Origin: Larus michahellis
Lineage: Eukaryota; Chordata; Aves; Charadriiformes; Laridae
Length of the DNA stretch: 64,000 nt
Direction of reading: 5' to 3'
NCBI RefSeq assembly: GCF_964199755.1
Contig: NC_133906.1
Location: 18,511,378-18,575,377, forward strand
The notes beneath the pieces are model-generated. The model was not told the DNA's origin, did not search any database, and saw only the letters and a program-made list of their open reading frames with translations. Shown in pieces: positions 48,201 through 60,200 of the stretch. Position numbers and translations under genes: made by a program. Each line of letters opens with the position of its first letter. Positions within the stretch are counted from its first letter, which is position 1.

Positions 48201-51200
48201 CTCCTCTGGAGTCGCCCCCCTGCATAGGGATGAATGAAGAGGTTGCATCTTTCCCTCCCCTCGCTGCTTATTGCTCTGCGTGGGATATTCACGTACCTCC
48301 TCCGTGAGTTTCGGAGCACATCCCGTTGTTGAGGCATGGGTTGCTGCTGCAGGCGCCGGTGGGGGAGCAACACTGCTTGATCCCCACCTCCTCCATGACT
48401 TCCTTAGATTGTCCTTTCCCGGGCAGGAGAACCACCTCTCTGCCATTGATTGCAACCACGTCCAGGCAGCCTCTGAACCCCCGTGTGACTCTCTGGGACT
48501 GCAGCGGCTGCCTCAGGCCCCCAAAAAGCAGGTCTCGCCTGCCCTGGGAGATGCTACATGTCGCTGGCAGCTGGAGAGAAGCGTTTCCCAGTCCATCAAT
48601 GAGCAGGCGGACAGACGTGTTCTTCACCTCCAGGAAGACTGAGTGCCACTCACCGTCGCTCACAAAACGTGAGGAGGAGAGGTTCCCGGCGTAGTTCCCC
48701 CGGCAGCTGTACCCAAGTTGAGGGATTCCATTAACCATCTGCAAAACACGTCCCAGAAAACACGGTTAGCTGTGATACAGGTGGCTGCTGTTCACAGAGG
48801 CTTTCAACTGTTCTCTAATTGCTTGTTCCCCCCTCTCCCTGCCTAAACATCGAGACTCAAGATGAATCCCAACTTTCAGACTCCAAGAATTATCAGCTAG
48901 GCTCTCTCAGCCATATTAAGCTTTGCATGGGCCAATCAAAGCCTGTTTAAACAACCCCAACCTCCCTTATTTTGCAAAACACCATCATCTCTTGCACAAC
49001 TTCACCCGTGGTCCTTCCCTGCAGCCTTTGACAAGTGTGCAGGGAGGGAAGATCACCTATCCATGTAACAGAGTGCAGAGCCATGTGATCGTATTCCTGC
49101 AGCTGCTCACCCCTTCTCCCCCTTCCTGAGCCTAATTAGAGCCCTGGTATTCAGACTATCCATAACTGTCACCAGTCACAGGTGCACTCTTGTTCTGTGG
49201 CCTTTATTCTGTTCTCACTGTCTCGTTAGTGGTGGGGAAGGTGCTGGAGCAGTTCCCCCTTTGGCGTGGGTGAGGGTGGTGAAAGGACCTCGGTGAGCAG
49301 GACCACTGGCAGCTTTTTCTGGAGGAGGCAAGGAGGAGTTGGGAGGCAGAGGAAGGAATTACTGGTGTACCCAGCTCTTCACCAGCATGCTGGAAAGCCA
49401 GGCCAAAGCTGCTAATAGGTGTTGCAATCCAATCCTTGATCTCCAGCCGATGGGAAGGAGACAAGTTACTGAACTTCTAAAAGTGAGCCGCGCCACTGTC
49501 TACTGCATTATACTGGGACCTCAGAAAATCCTATTTGTGGCCCAAGATTCATCTTTAAAACCTCACGTGGAGGAAGGAGAAATGAAAGGTTAGCTGTGCT
49601 GTTTCAGGGTGAAGTCAGGGGTAAAACCCCTCTTTCCCTTTTTCTCCCCGGTGGTTTGTTGATAAAACCTCTATCTCATAGAAGCCAAGAGCCTGTGGAG
49701 AAGGAGAGAAGAGATGGATGGAACAGAACATTCATGGAAAACCTGCAGAGCTTGCTACATAACATCAGGCAATTCACTCCAGGCAAAAGAGATCTCCGTG
49801 GGGGACGTTAGGGACAGCGGAGTGGCGATGCTTGGAAGAGACTAGAAGAGGGGTGACTATGAGTGATACACTGAACTCTAGAGGAACCTACATACGATAT
49901 GATGGGGCTACTCTGGAGGGGCCAAAAGCAGAGCAGGACAACAGTTAACTCTTGGAGAAGTCCATGGTATAAATAAATCCCAGTGGGAGGGGAGGGCAGC
50001 TGCTGAAGGAAGGAAGAACTAGATGCAGCTGGCACATGCCACGGAAGGGCCTTGAGGCAACATGTGTGTAAATCGCTTTGCACAATTGGCAAGCGCACCA
50101 GAGAACTTTGTCACTTCGCTTTATCTGGAGGAACATGGTTTCACTTCAGATGGGTCTGTAGATTGGGCTTATCAATTTCTGGGGCTGGGAGACAGCTGAG
50201 AACTCGATTCCCCGCAGCAAGAACTGACAGACTGCCAAGTCTTTCCCAGCTTGCCTGGTTTGCCATCTTCTTGCTGCACTCGGGAGAGCTTAGTAACTGG
50301 ATGGGCGATGATATGCATGCCCTTGGGAGAACTTATCCTCTTCACCAAATCTTTAAACAATTGGTTATGATTATTTCAAGGCTTTGGCTCACACCTAGAG
50401 CACTGCAGTCCACAGAGCATAAGATCTTGAGAGATTCCTTCATTTTTTTCAGGCCAGGTGGTCTGGAAAATGTTTGGTTCCTGAGATATTGTTAATAAAG
50501 TGAATCAGGGAAGAAATGATTTACAGGCAGCTTTATGGTGGAGGGTTTATGAATGTTTCCTATTGAAAAGCTTGTGGACGTATTTGGGTACAGGAGATCA
50601 TGGGCACAACGAACTCCATCAATGACTCTCTTCTCCCTTGGCTCTGTGTGTTAGGCCTGGCTCAGTAGAGCTTCCTGCCGTCTCATCCTTTCTGAGCACC
50701 AGCCTGAGTGCTGGACTCCCGCTGAGCTGCTTCGTGACTCTCCTTCCCAGAGACAGGGCTGAAAGCTAGAGACCCTTCTTGAGAAGTGAAGTTTTTCTCG
50801 TCAGCCCTGTACAATGTAGCTTAATGTCACTTTCGGAGATGGATACAGGACATACGGATGTTTCTCTGCTCTTGCTCTTCAGGAGCGATGGCTGTGGCAG
50901 CAGGAGGTTGCGATATGAACTTTGGGCAGGTCCCTGGTGTTGGCTGCTCCCTGCCTGTGCGAGTCTTTTATAACAGTGGAAAGAAAAGTATTTCAAAATA
51001 GGAAGATGGGGTTGTGAAACCATAAGAAGGGATGAGGGTATTCAGGGACAGGATGAACACTTCTAGGTAGGTTACAGTGTGTCTCAACTTGATTAGTCTC
51101 AGGGACAAATGTCTGTAAGCTGGTAAATATGTCCTATGATCTTGGTCTCCAATTAGTCTGAATTTAATTGCTGAGGAATGTATAAACACCCTATTCTTTA

Positions 51201-54200
51201 GTCATCTGTTGCTTTCCTGTTGCCAAAGTGGAAGAGGGAGATGATCCTTGAATGCCGGGTAGATCCAGTGCGCAGCCAGAGGGAGGAGAGAGATCAGAGT
51301 GAAATGTTCTTGGCTCTGCAAGTGTCTTAAACAGTGAAACCACCTGAAGAAAGTGGTTGAAGAGAGTAGGGTGTAGAGAAATAGCATTTAAGTCTCCTGT
51401 TTTGTCTGTTCTGTCCATTACTGTAAGGGACCTCTAATTTGAGGTCTGTTTGATTAGATGCATGACGTGACTGGCACACGATCTGATGCAGGTAAAGGTT
51501 GGTGATATTCCCCATCTCAGAGCTCACCTGTGCCCTCCTCAGCTCTACTCTGTTACCCCAGCCCTCTAGCCCAACGTGGCTGCCTCCTCTGTGTCGGACT
51601 GAGCCATAATGTGGCCTGGCAAATGCTTTGTGCATTCAGTGGGAGTCTGACTCCACTCCTGAGGTCTGGGGGGAAGTTTGCCCTTTGCTACCATGGAAGC
51701 AAACTGGTCTGGGCAAAATTCCACGTGGTAAAGTCTTTTCCCTGAGAGGTGTAATATAAGGGAGAGATGGAGAAGCAAGCTGTAAGGAAAGAAGATGATG
51801 TATATCTATGATATGCCTTCACGCCAGAGACCAGCGCGTGCATTCATAGATGTGAAAAATGATTCACTAGTTGTGGTTGCAGCAATTGCCAAACTGTGCT
51901 TGGCTTTCACGTGGTCTTCCCAAGTCTTATATTTTAGGTAGATGAATTACTAAGGATACATATTATTGTATCTTCTTTCTGTGATTCCCTTTACTCGAAA
52001 GAGTACGATTTTTTATATTTTTTTTTTTTACGCTGGGAAGAAACCCCCGTTCATTGCAATACATACCTCCAACGTGGCGTGGTCAGTCCCGTTAGCATAG
52101 AACACGACAGCGTGCTGCTGGTGGGTCTTCAGGCGAAAGTGCATGTGCCAGGAGCCCATCTGTGAGTGCTGGTACCAAATGTAGCTGTGGCCCCCGAACC
52201 TCACAGCCGTTCCTGGAAGGAGAATGAGCGCAAGGTCTCATCTTTGTCACACTTTGAGACTGTGGACTATATCAAGACTTTCCTCTTTTCCCAGCCTGAC
52301 ACCGTAACTGTCCAGGAACAGTCCTACCCATGGCAACCCATGTACCGCTGATCTGCATCTCCCACAGCTCCCATTTGGAGCGCCAAGTATTTCTTCTATG
52401 TACTGAACTGTAAAACAGTCCTGCAATAGCAGCCTGGCTATTTCTGTCCCATAACACCTTAATGGTGCTCTCGGTGTGGTCTACAACACCCTTGGATTTC
52501 CTCATCCTTAACACGTCTTTATATCATTCTATGGTATCCCCCTACCATTCCTGTCCAAGTGATGTTAATCTCTACCCCTGATTCCTCCATTTATTTCTTG
52601 CGGTATTCTAGAGTGAGTATAACAAATCTACTTTATTTGGCTTTCCTCAAATTTAACAGTTAGCCTGTGCTTTGCTGAGGCTAGAATCAACACAGGAGCT
52701 CAGAGATCGAAATTCTGATGACTGAGCTTCGTTACCTGCTAGGTATGGGTGACTCTTCATAAAGAGATAGGTAGATGTTGCTGCTACTAAATGCTACAGG
52801 AGATTAATTAAAAACAAAACAAAACCCTATGTAAATATTTCAAGCTCTAAGAGTCTAGATTTGGCTTTGAAACTGCAGGCAGAGTTGTTGGTCATTGAGC
52901 AACCTAATTCCATGGAAAGCCCAGGTGCTTTACAGTGTACCAAAGGAAAACACAATATGCCCAGGTTTATAGGGTGGGGACACTACCAGGAAGGATTGCT
53001 CACCATTGCAAGAACAGATTTGCTCCAAGCTGTGCCGTGGGGTGAGGACGCTGAGCCGGGCAGTGCTGTACGTAGACATCATGCCAGGATCCAGCTGAAT
53101 GGTTTCCTTGCAGACACGGTGGGCACAATCTGGCCCATGACATGGTACATGAATTGCTTTCTTCATCCGGAGACCAACGAGTTGGTCCATCTCCCCAGCT
53201 GACACAGTGATCTTGTTTGCCAGGACCCGAGGCTCATACAAGGAGCCGTGTGGCTCTCCAACAGCCAAGAGCAGGTCCACTCCATCAGAGGTAGCTGCAG
53301 GCTGTAAGCTGGCCATGTGGATGTTTTGGCGCCGGGTGACGAGGATGTTTCCCAGAAACCTCTGCAAGTTGCGCCAATGGTCCCCCACAAACTCCTCAGG
53401 GGAGAGGTGGCGGAAGTGTAGCACCACCGCCTTGTCCAAGGCCTCCTGTGTGAAGCACCACACGTGGACATTGACGCTGGTGGTGGCTGTAAACGTACCA
53501 TCGCTGACTGTCACGTTCAGAAGATAGTGGCCATGGGGAAGCTTGTCCCCAGCAATGATCTTCCCATCTGCAGTCCCTACGGAGAAGAGCCCTTCCTGGG
53601 GCACTTCTGCCACCAAAGTGTACACCAGCGTGTCATGGGGGTCTCGGTCCGTGGCATGGATCTTGCCCAGAACGCCACCTCGGAAGGCTTCCTCGTTGGT
53701 GGTGATGAATATTTCCAGAGGAAGGGCTGAGGGGGCATATTGGCTCTGCTCAGTCACTTGGATATTTATAAATGCAGATGAGGACAGGGGAGGGATACCG
53801 CTGTCGGAGACCTTTCAAGGAAAAGAGAAGGATCTGTTATAGCCACATGCTGGCTTACTGTCACCTCACCTGTCTGGATGGGCTGATAAGGTCTGCGAAG
53901 GAGAGTGACTTGCAGGAAACAGTGGGTGGAAGGTGTCAGGCAGCGGGTTGGGAAGGAAGAAAGAATGGGGAAAATTGAGAGCAGCGTTGGACCTCTGCCC
54001 GGAGACGGCCCCAGGGAAACGGCAGCATGCCTTCCAGCATGGAGACTCACTGAGACCTTCTGTTAGCGCTGGGGTCGCTCTCATTTCTGTGTGTGCTCAT
54101 CAGCAGCTGAGGCACACCTGAGTGGCTCTGATTTCCTGAGGATTAATCATCTTTAGAGATATTGCCAGTCTTTGGGGCTCCATGCGTAACTGAGCACACA

Positions 54201-57200
54201 AAGATATATAAAGCAGTTACGCACATCAACACGTTTGCTCATCTTCCAGACTATTTAAGCCCATGGCCCACCTCTGACAGTGTCTGTCTAGCATGAGTCA
54301 AGGAACCTCAAAAAAGTGAATAATCAGATTATAGGATAAGTTTCTCCCTAATCTTAGGCAGTTAGTGGTTGAAGTTTATGATATAATAGCACCTAGCTTT
54401 TAGAACAACTACCATTACTGAAGAAGTGTGTACTTTACATGTTGTTATCCTTTTGTTTGTAACAGACTACCCTTACTGATAACATTGAAAAATAATTAAC
54501 TCACTCTGTAACAATAGAAATCCTCTTTTAAGAGGAATTTAAACCACTTCTTAAATGACAAAGATAATTGGAGAAAGCTTGTAGGACCAGATCCAGGTCT
54601 CACTTTAAACTGGAAGGCACTAGAATGATGCTGGGAAAAGCATCTGTCTAAGGAAACTGCTGACAGGGTATTTCTCATGATCTTGTTATCTGATTTAATC
54701 AATGCAGAAGCTGGCCTCCAGCTTCTTGTGGCCAGTCTGTGGAGAAATGATCTCTGGGGCTGGCTCTAAGATGCACAATTTGTGCCTGGATTGGATTTCT
54801 CCAAAGTCAGAGATGTTTCCACCCATTGTGCAATCCTAATCTCATTTTATTGCTAATCTGGTTGGGGAATTCAGACACCAGGACGGTAAGGCAGGCTCTA
54901 CCTGGACTTGTAATAGGTACTGTTCTTTCGTTCTTCTGTTCAGGACAGATGATGTCACCAGCAGACCATTTTGGGTGACATCAAAAGCCTTCCCGTCGTT
55001 GCCCTGGGTGATCTGGAACGAATACGGTGGTCCATTTTCTGTGGAATCTCTGTCGCTCATGATCAGCTCCAGGACGCTTGTACCCACGGGAGCATTCTCC
55101 TGAAATGGGGAAAGATGCTAGTGGAGAAAGGCAAGCCAAAAAAAAAAAAAAAGACGTCCAGGGAAACGCACAGTGCCCCTGGAGCTGCTGGATCGGGAAC
55201 AGGGAAAGAAATCCCCCACCCCGTGTACATCTCTCTACTACACACAGATTGAGACTCTTGCCAGCAATGGCAGAAACCCAGTGGTGGCAAGGGACTCCCT
55301 TTTGTGGTATTACATATGTGGCAGCTAAGCATGGGCAGTTGAGCCAATGTCATTGATTGCCCCTTGAGTCATGCCAGCACAAGAGCAGATGAAAGCATGT
55401 TTTGTCTGTGTTTCTTTCCGAGTACATATAGGTGTTTTGGGTCCAAGCGACAACTGGGCTGCCTCCAGCAGACACGATGATGCTTGGCCATGTGCTTGGG
55501 TCTGCTCTTTATGTCATGGTGTAGACATGGATGTTTTCAAGGGCAGGCTTGGAAAGTGTGAAAAGCTCTGTACTCTCTGTATTGAAAGGACAGGAGGTGC
55601 CTGAAGCTATTGGAAAGGGAAAATGGCATCTCTTGGCAGAATATCTGCCCCTGCAGATGCTACCCGTTCTTTGTGGCGATGAGCACAAAGCAACAGCATG
55701 CTTCATCACTGTCTCACCCCCCTGCTCCAACAGCAGCCCACATGTGATTACCTTAGTACCCTGAGATGGACTGTGAGAACAAACCATCTCCATGCTTACC
55801 TGCACCACCACGCTGTAGTTGAGCTGGAAGAACCGAGGAGGGTTGTCATTGACATCAGACACGTGGACGTGCACAGCAACGTCACTGAACTGAGCAGGGT
55901 GGCCGTTGTCCGTGGCTCGAATTGTCAGGGAATAACTGGGGATCTGGAGGATTTGTAGTGCATGATTACTTGGAGAAATGGAAGAATGGTGGCTTTCTCA
56001 CATTGATGTTTTACTGTTGAAATGCTTGAGGCCACGCATAGCGCCGTAACAATAGCTTTTGGTTTTGTTATGCAATGGATTGATGCAATCCATCCATAAA
56101 TCTCAAAGCACGTTGATAAAGAAAATCAGCCTCACCATAGTTGCAGAGAAGGGAACCAACTTGCCAAAGATGGATGAGACTAAGCTGGGCAAATATGTGT
56201 CAATAGTGGCTTGAGCTGCTACTGTTTTATGAATGAGAGATTGTCCAGATGACCTTTCTATCTCCTCCCCATACCCGTTTTCTATAATGCTCTGATGCAG
56301 AGAAGCAGAAACCAACCACACTGGTTTCCAGTTTGGGGCCGACTCTCACCCAGCCAGCCTGAAGCACTAGCGGAGCAGATTGAAGCCCAGAGTTGTGACC
56401 ACTGAAGGCCATATTTCTTCCCTAAAGCCCAACCTTCCTACAGCAGTGTCTATGAGTCTAGAAAATGAATGAATTAAAGACTTGCCTTCTGCTTACAGTA
56501 TTATGAGCAGAAACAGGAGGTATCTGAGTATACTGTGCTTCCTCCATATTTTTGGGCACATCTGTTCTAGTTTTCCTGTTCCCATTTCCTTGAACTCACC
56601 TCCTCCCTGTCCAGGTGCTTGGCAATGCTGATTTGCCCACTTTTGGGTTGAATGGTGAAGTGTCCCAGTGGGTTCCCTTCCACAATTGAATATGTGATCT
56701 GATTGTTCATTGTTCCATCCAAGTCATCAGCTGACACCTGTTAGGAGAAGAAAAAGCTAGAAACCCTGGCCCAAAAAGGCCTTGCTATGGAGGAATGGGG
56801 CAAGACCTCCTCAACATTTAAGAGTATTGGTTTGAGTTTGCCTCAAAGGAGGAGCAGGAAGGAAGGCGGTTTACCTAAGTGTCATTCATTAGTTTTTTTT
56901 CAAGACAAAACTCAACACAGCTCCAACGATAGCTTTCTCCTTTTCCCTTTCTTGACTTTACTATCCCTGTGACGGTAACAGGCTGGGCAGGGAACTCCAG
57001 ACAGGAATACCTTGGGATCTGCTGTTCTGCCAGGGGAAGCCTCTGCCTTCCCCAGGTCACAAGAGTATTGGCCTTCTGTGGGTATTTTAGCTCTCTTGGG
57101 AGGTCCTCAAAGCTCCTGAGGTCCCCTTAGGTATTTCAAGCTTTCACTTAAAGATGTCTTACAAGGCAAAGTGTTTTCCCTGTCTATGGAGTGTCAGGAA

Positions 57201-60200
57201 TTCTGGTACTCATCCTTTTTTAAAGTCATATTTAATCTTAGATGTTGAATGTCACAAAACCACTGAGGTGGCTGTGTCCAAGGAAAAGTAAAGTGCAGAG
57301 TAAATAATACGTAGCACAAGTAAAAGAATAGGCAAAGACAGCTGGCCTGGTTCACTATCATACCGTGAGAATGATTTCCCCAACTGCAGCGTCTTCCCGG
57401 ATATCAGCGAAGTAAGGGTCTTGAATGAACTCCGGTGCATGGTCATTGATGTCGGTTATGTTGATCACCACCATGGTCACATCGCTGAGAGAAGCCGAGC
57501 CCTTCCTCGTGCCCTCGATGGATAAGTAATACTCATGACTCGCTTCAAAGTCCAAGCTCCCATTTATGTATAAGGCACCTGCATTGGCAGATGGATAGAA
57601 AAGGACAGAAGACGTTTGGAATGAATGGCATGTGAAGACAGAGACGATTGCCAAACTGCCCGCTGAAAAGGTGCTGTTGACCTAACTTTGACCTTCTCTG
57701 GTTAAATCAGGATACTGAAGGTCATGGCATCACATAAACCAAAATGTAACTGAACTGATTCTGCTATAACCTGCCTCATTCTCATCTCAAGTGTTTGACG
57801 AGGTGAAACAAACTTTCATTCTGGAAGGTCTCCAGGAATCTTGATTGGAGGAGATCTGGGACAAAATAGGGTGAGAGTCCAAGAGTGCTATTGAAAGCCG
57901 TGACCGAGGCAGTAGTAGGGCATCACTGAACTGTGTCATAGGCAGGATGAAAAGGTGGGAGATGTAGATGCAGAGTTGTACAGGAGAAAAAGGTGTGATT
58001 TGTAAGTGAGGCTTGGGATGCAACACAAAAAGGAGGAGGTGGCTGTTAATCTCAAAAAACAAACGAGGAACATGGACTGAAGACATAAAGTGAAGGAAAA
58101 ATAATATCCTGTGGGGAGCAGAATGTGTAGTTCAATGCTGTCCTGGGTTCAGCACTGAAACTGTCACAAAATTTTTCACTGGAAATGACATTGTTCTGTG
58201 TCTTTTAAGATGTACAAACTAATAAGAAGATCATTTTGGAAAAATTAGCAAGAGCCTTGGGGACAGAGAAGCTGATGAAGGCGCCGTGAATGAGGATGTT
58301 ACAGCCAAGGGCAGAAGGCCATTGATGACGCAGCCAAGGGCTTGTTTCAGGGAGTTAACATTGGTCTTTTGATAACAGCTCTTATCAGATTGCTGTGGAA
58401 ACACAGCAGTGCTTTATTTGGCTAGTAAACCTGGCTCAACACCTGCTCATGATTAACAGATCGGTATTATCCACATTCTTTGAGTGCTACCTAATAAAGC
58501 TGCCTGTTACCTTGGGCTGCAGGTTCCTTGTGGGATCAGGACGGAGAGACTTTTTAAATGAAACCACCTTCTCCTGCATTTTGAAGTGGAAAAATTTCCC
58601 CTTCCTGTTCTCCATGTATTTGTCATTCCCGTGGACCTATCTCAGGTCCCAGATATATAACAGGAGTCTTTCCATTCATTTCAAGTAAGATTTAGATCAC
58701 TCCTTAAGTGACTGGGCTGGAAAAATTTAGGGTAGAAGAGAAGACTCTATTCCCTGCCCTTGTGCAGGCAGAAGTGCAAGCCAAATGGCAAAGAACCAGA
58801 GAAGACGCATATAAGGACAGCCCTTGATGTTGGGTCAATCTGGACCTGCTTGGGCATGAGATCGTCTTACCTGTGTTTGAGTTGAGCTGAAATTTCCCAT
58901 GGTCGTTGCCATTCACAATCTCGTACTTGATCTCTGTGTTTTCTGCATTGTCCCTTGTCAAGGCTGACAAGTTGAGGACCTCTGTACCCACAGCCACGTC
59001 TTCTTTTACCATGGCCACATATTCAGGGGCCAGGAAAACAGGCAGATATTCATTTAGATCCACAACGGAGACAGTGACAGTGCCAAGAGCAGAGAGGGGC
59101 TCCGGGGTGCCTCGGTCGGTAGCACAGACTGTCAACTCAAATGCTGAATGCTGCGAATCCTTCAGAGGCTTTTCCAGACGGATCACTCCTGTGGTTTCCT
59201 CAATTGAAAAGTGTCCGTTGGCAGAGTCAGACAGAGAATAGACCACCTCAGCATTGAGACCTGGAAGAATGAGAGAGAGGATGCATTAATTCATGGGTAG
59301 GAATGCTTCTAGATTTATTAACCTATTTTTTTTTAATCCATTAGGACTATGTGTACTTAATGACCTTAAATTCTTAGGGAAATATGGAGGCTGTAAGAAC
59401 ATCAAGTGTGCCCCTGTCCATCTGTAGGTTCAGGCATCTAGCCACCCTCACCATCATCCATCAGCATCACCTGTCTGTATTTACTGGTGCTTCCCATTTT
59501 TAATTCCCTTGTTTTTAAATGTAATTTCCCTTCATAGCTGCTTCCAAAGCAGATAAATGTGATCTTGCTTCACTGTCACTGTAAATTCAGTCTCTGCTGG
59601 AGGGGTTTATTGAAAGCTCCTTTTTTAGGAGCCTTACCTATGTTTCTGAGAATCTTTGTGTCTTCAGAAGGACCTCTGCATCCATATCATTTACCCCATC
59701 CAGATCCAAAGCTCCTTTTTTCCTTATTGTGCTCATTCTCGATTTCCATCTTTGGATGGAAGTTTCTGTCCGGTTTCGTTCCCAGAAAAACCGTGTGTCA
59801 GCTTGCACTGTGCATCACGGTTACAGTTAATGAGCACGTCCTCAAACTCTGACTTTGTGTGTTTCTACAGACATTGCAAGTCCTACAGGGTCACAAAAAG
59901 CCTGCTAGTCAAGATCATGTCAGCGATGAGATCTAGGCACATCTTCAACAAGATTCAATCATCTATGCCCATTGGTCTCTGTGGCCCTTCCCTAGATTTC
60001 AAAGGTTTCTATTCAGGATGAAAGATGAGCTCTACTAAAAAGTAAATCCCATTCTAACTCACCTTCATCAAGGTCCCTGGCAGCAACCACGGCGATGGGT
60101 GTCTTTGTTGTGGTGTTGTCAAAAACGGCCACAGCGCAGTGACTGGGGAAGAATCTTGGTGCGTTGTCGTTTGTGTCCTCTATGATCAGCGTTATATCTG

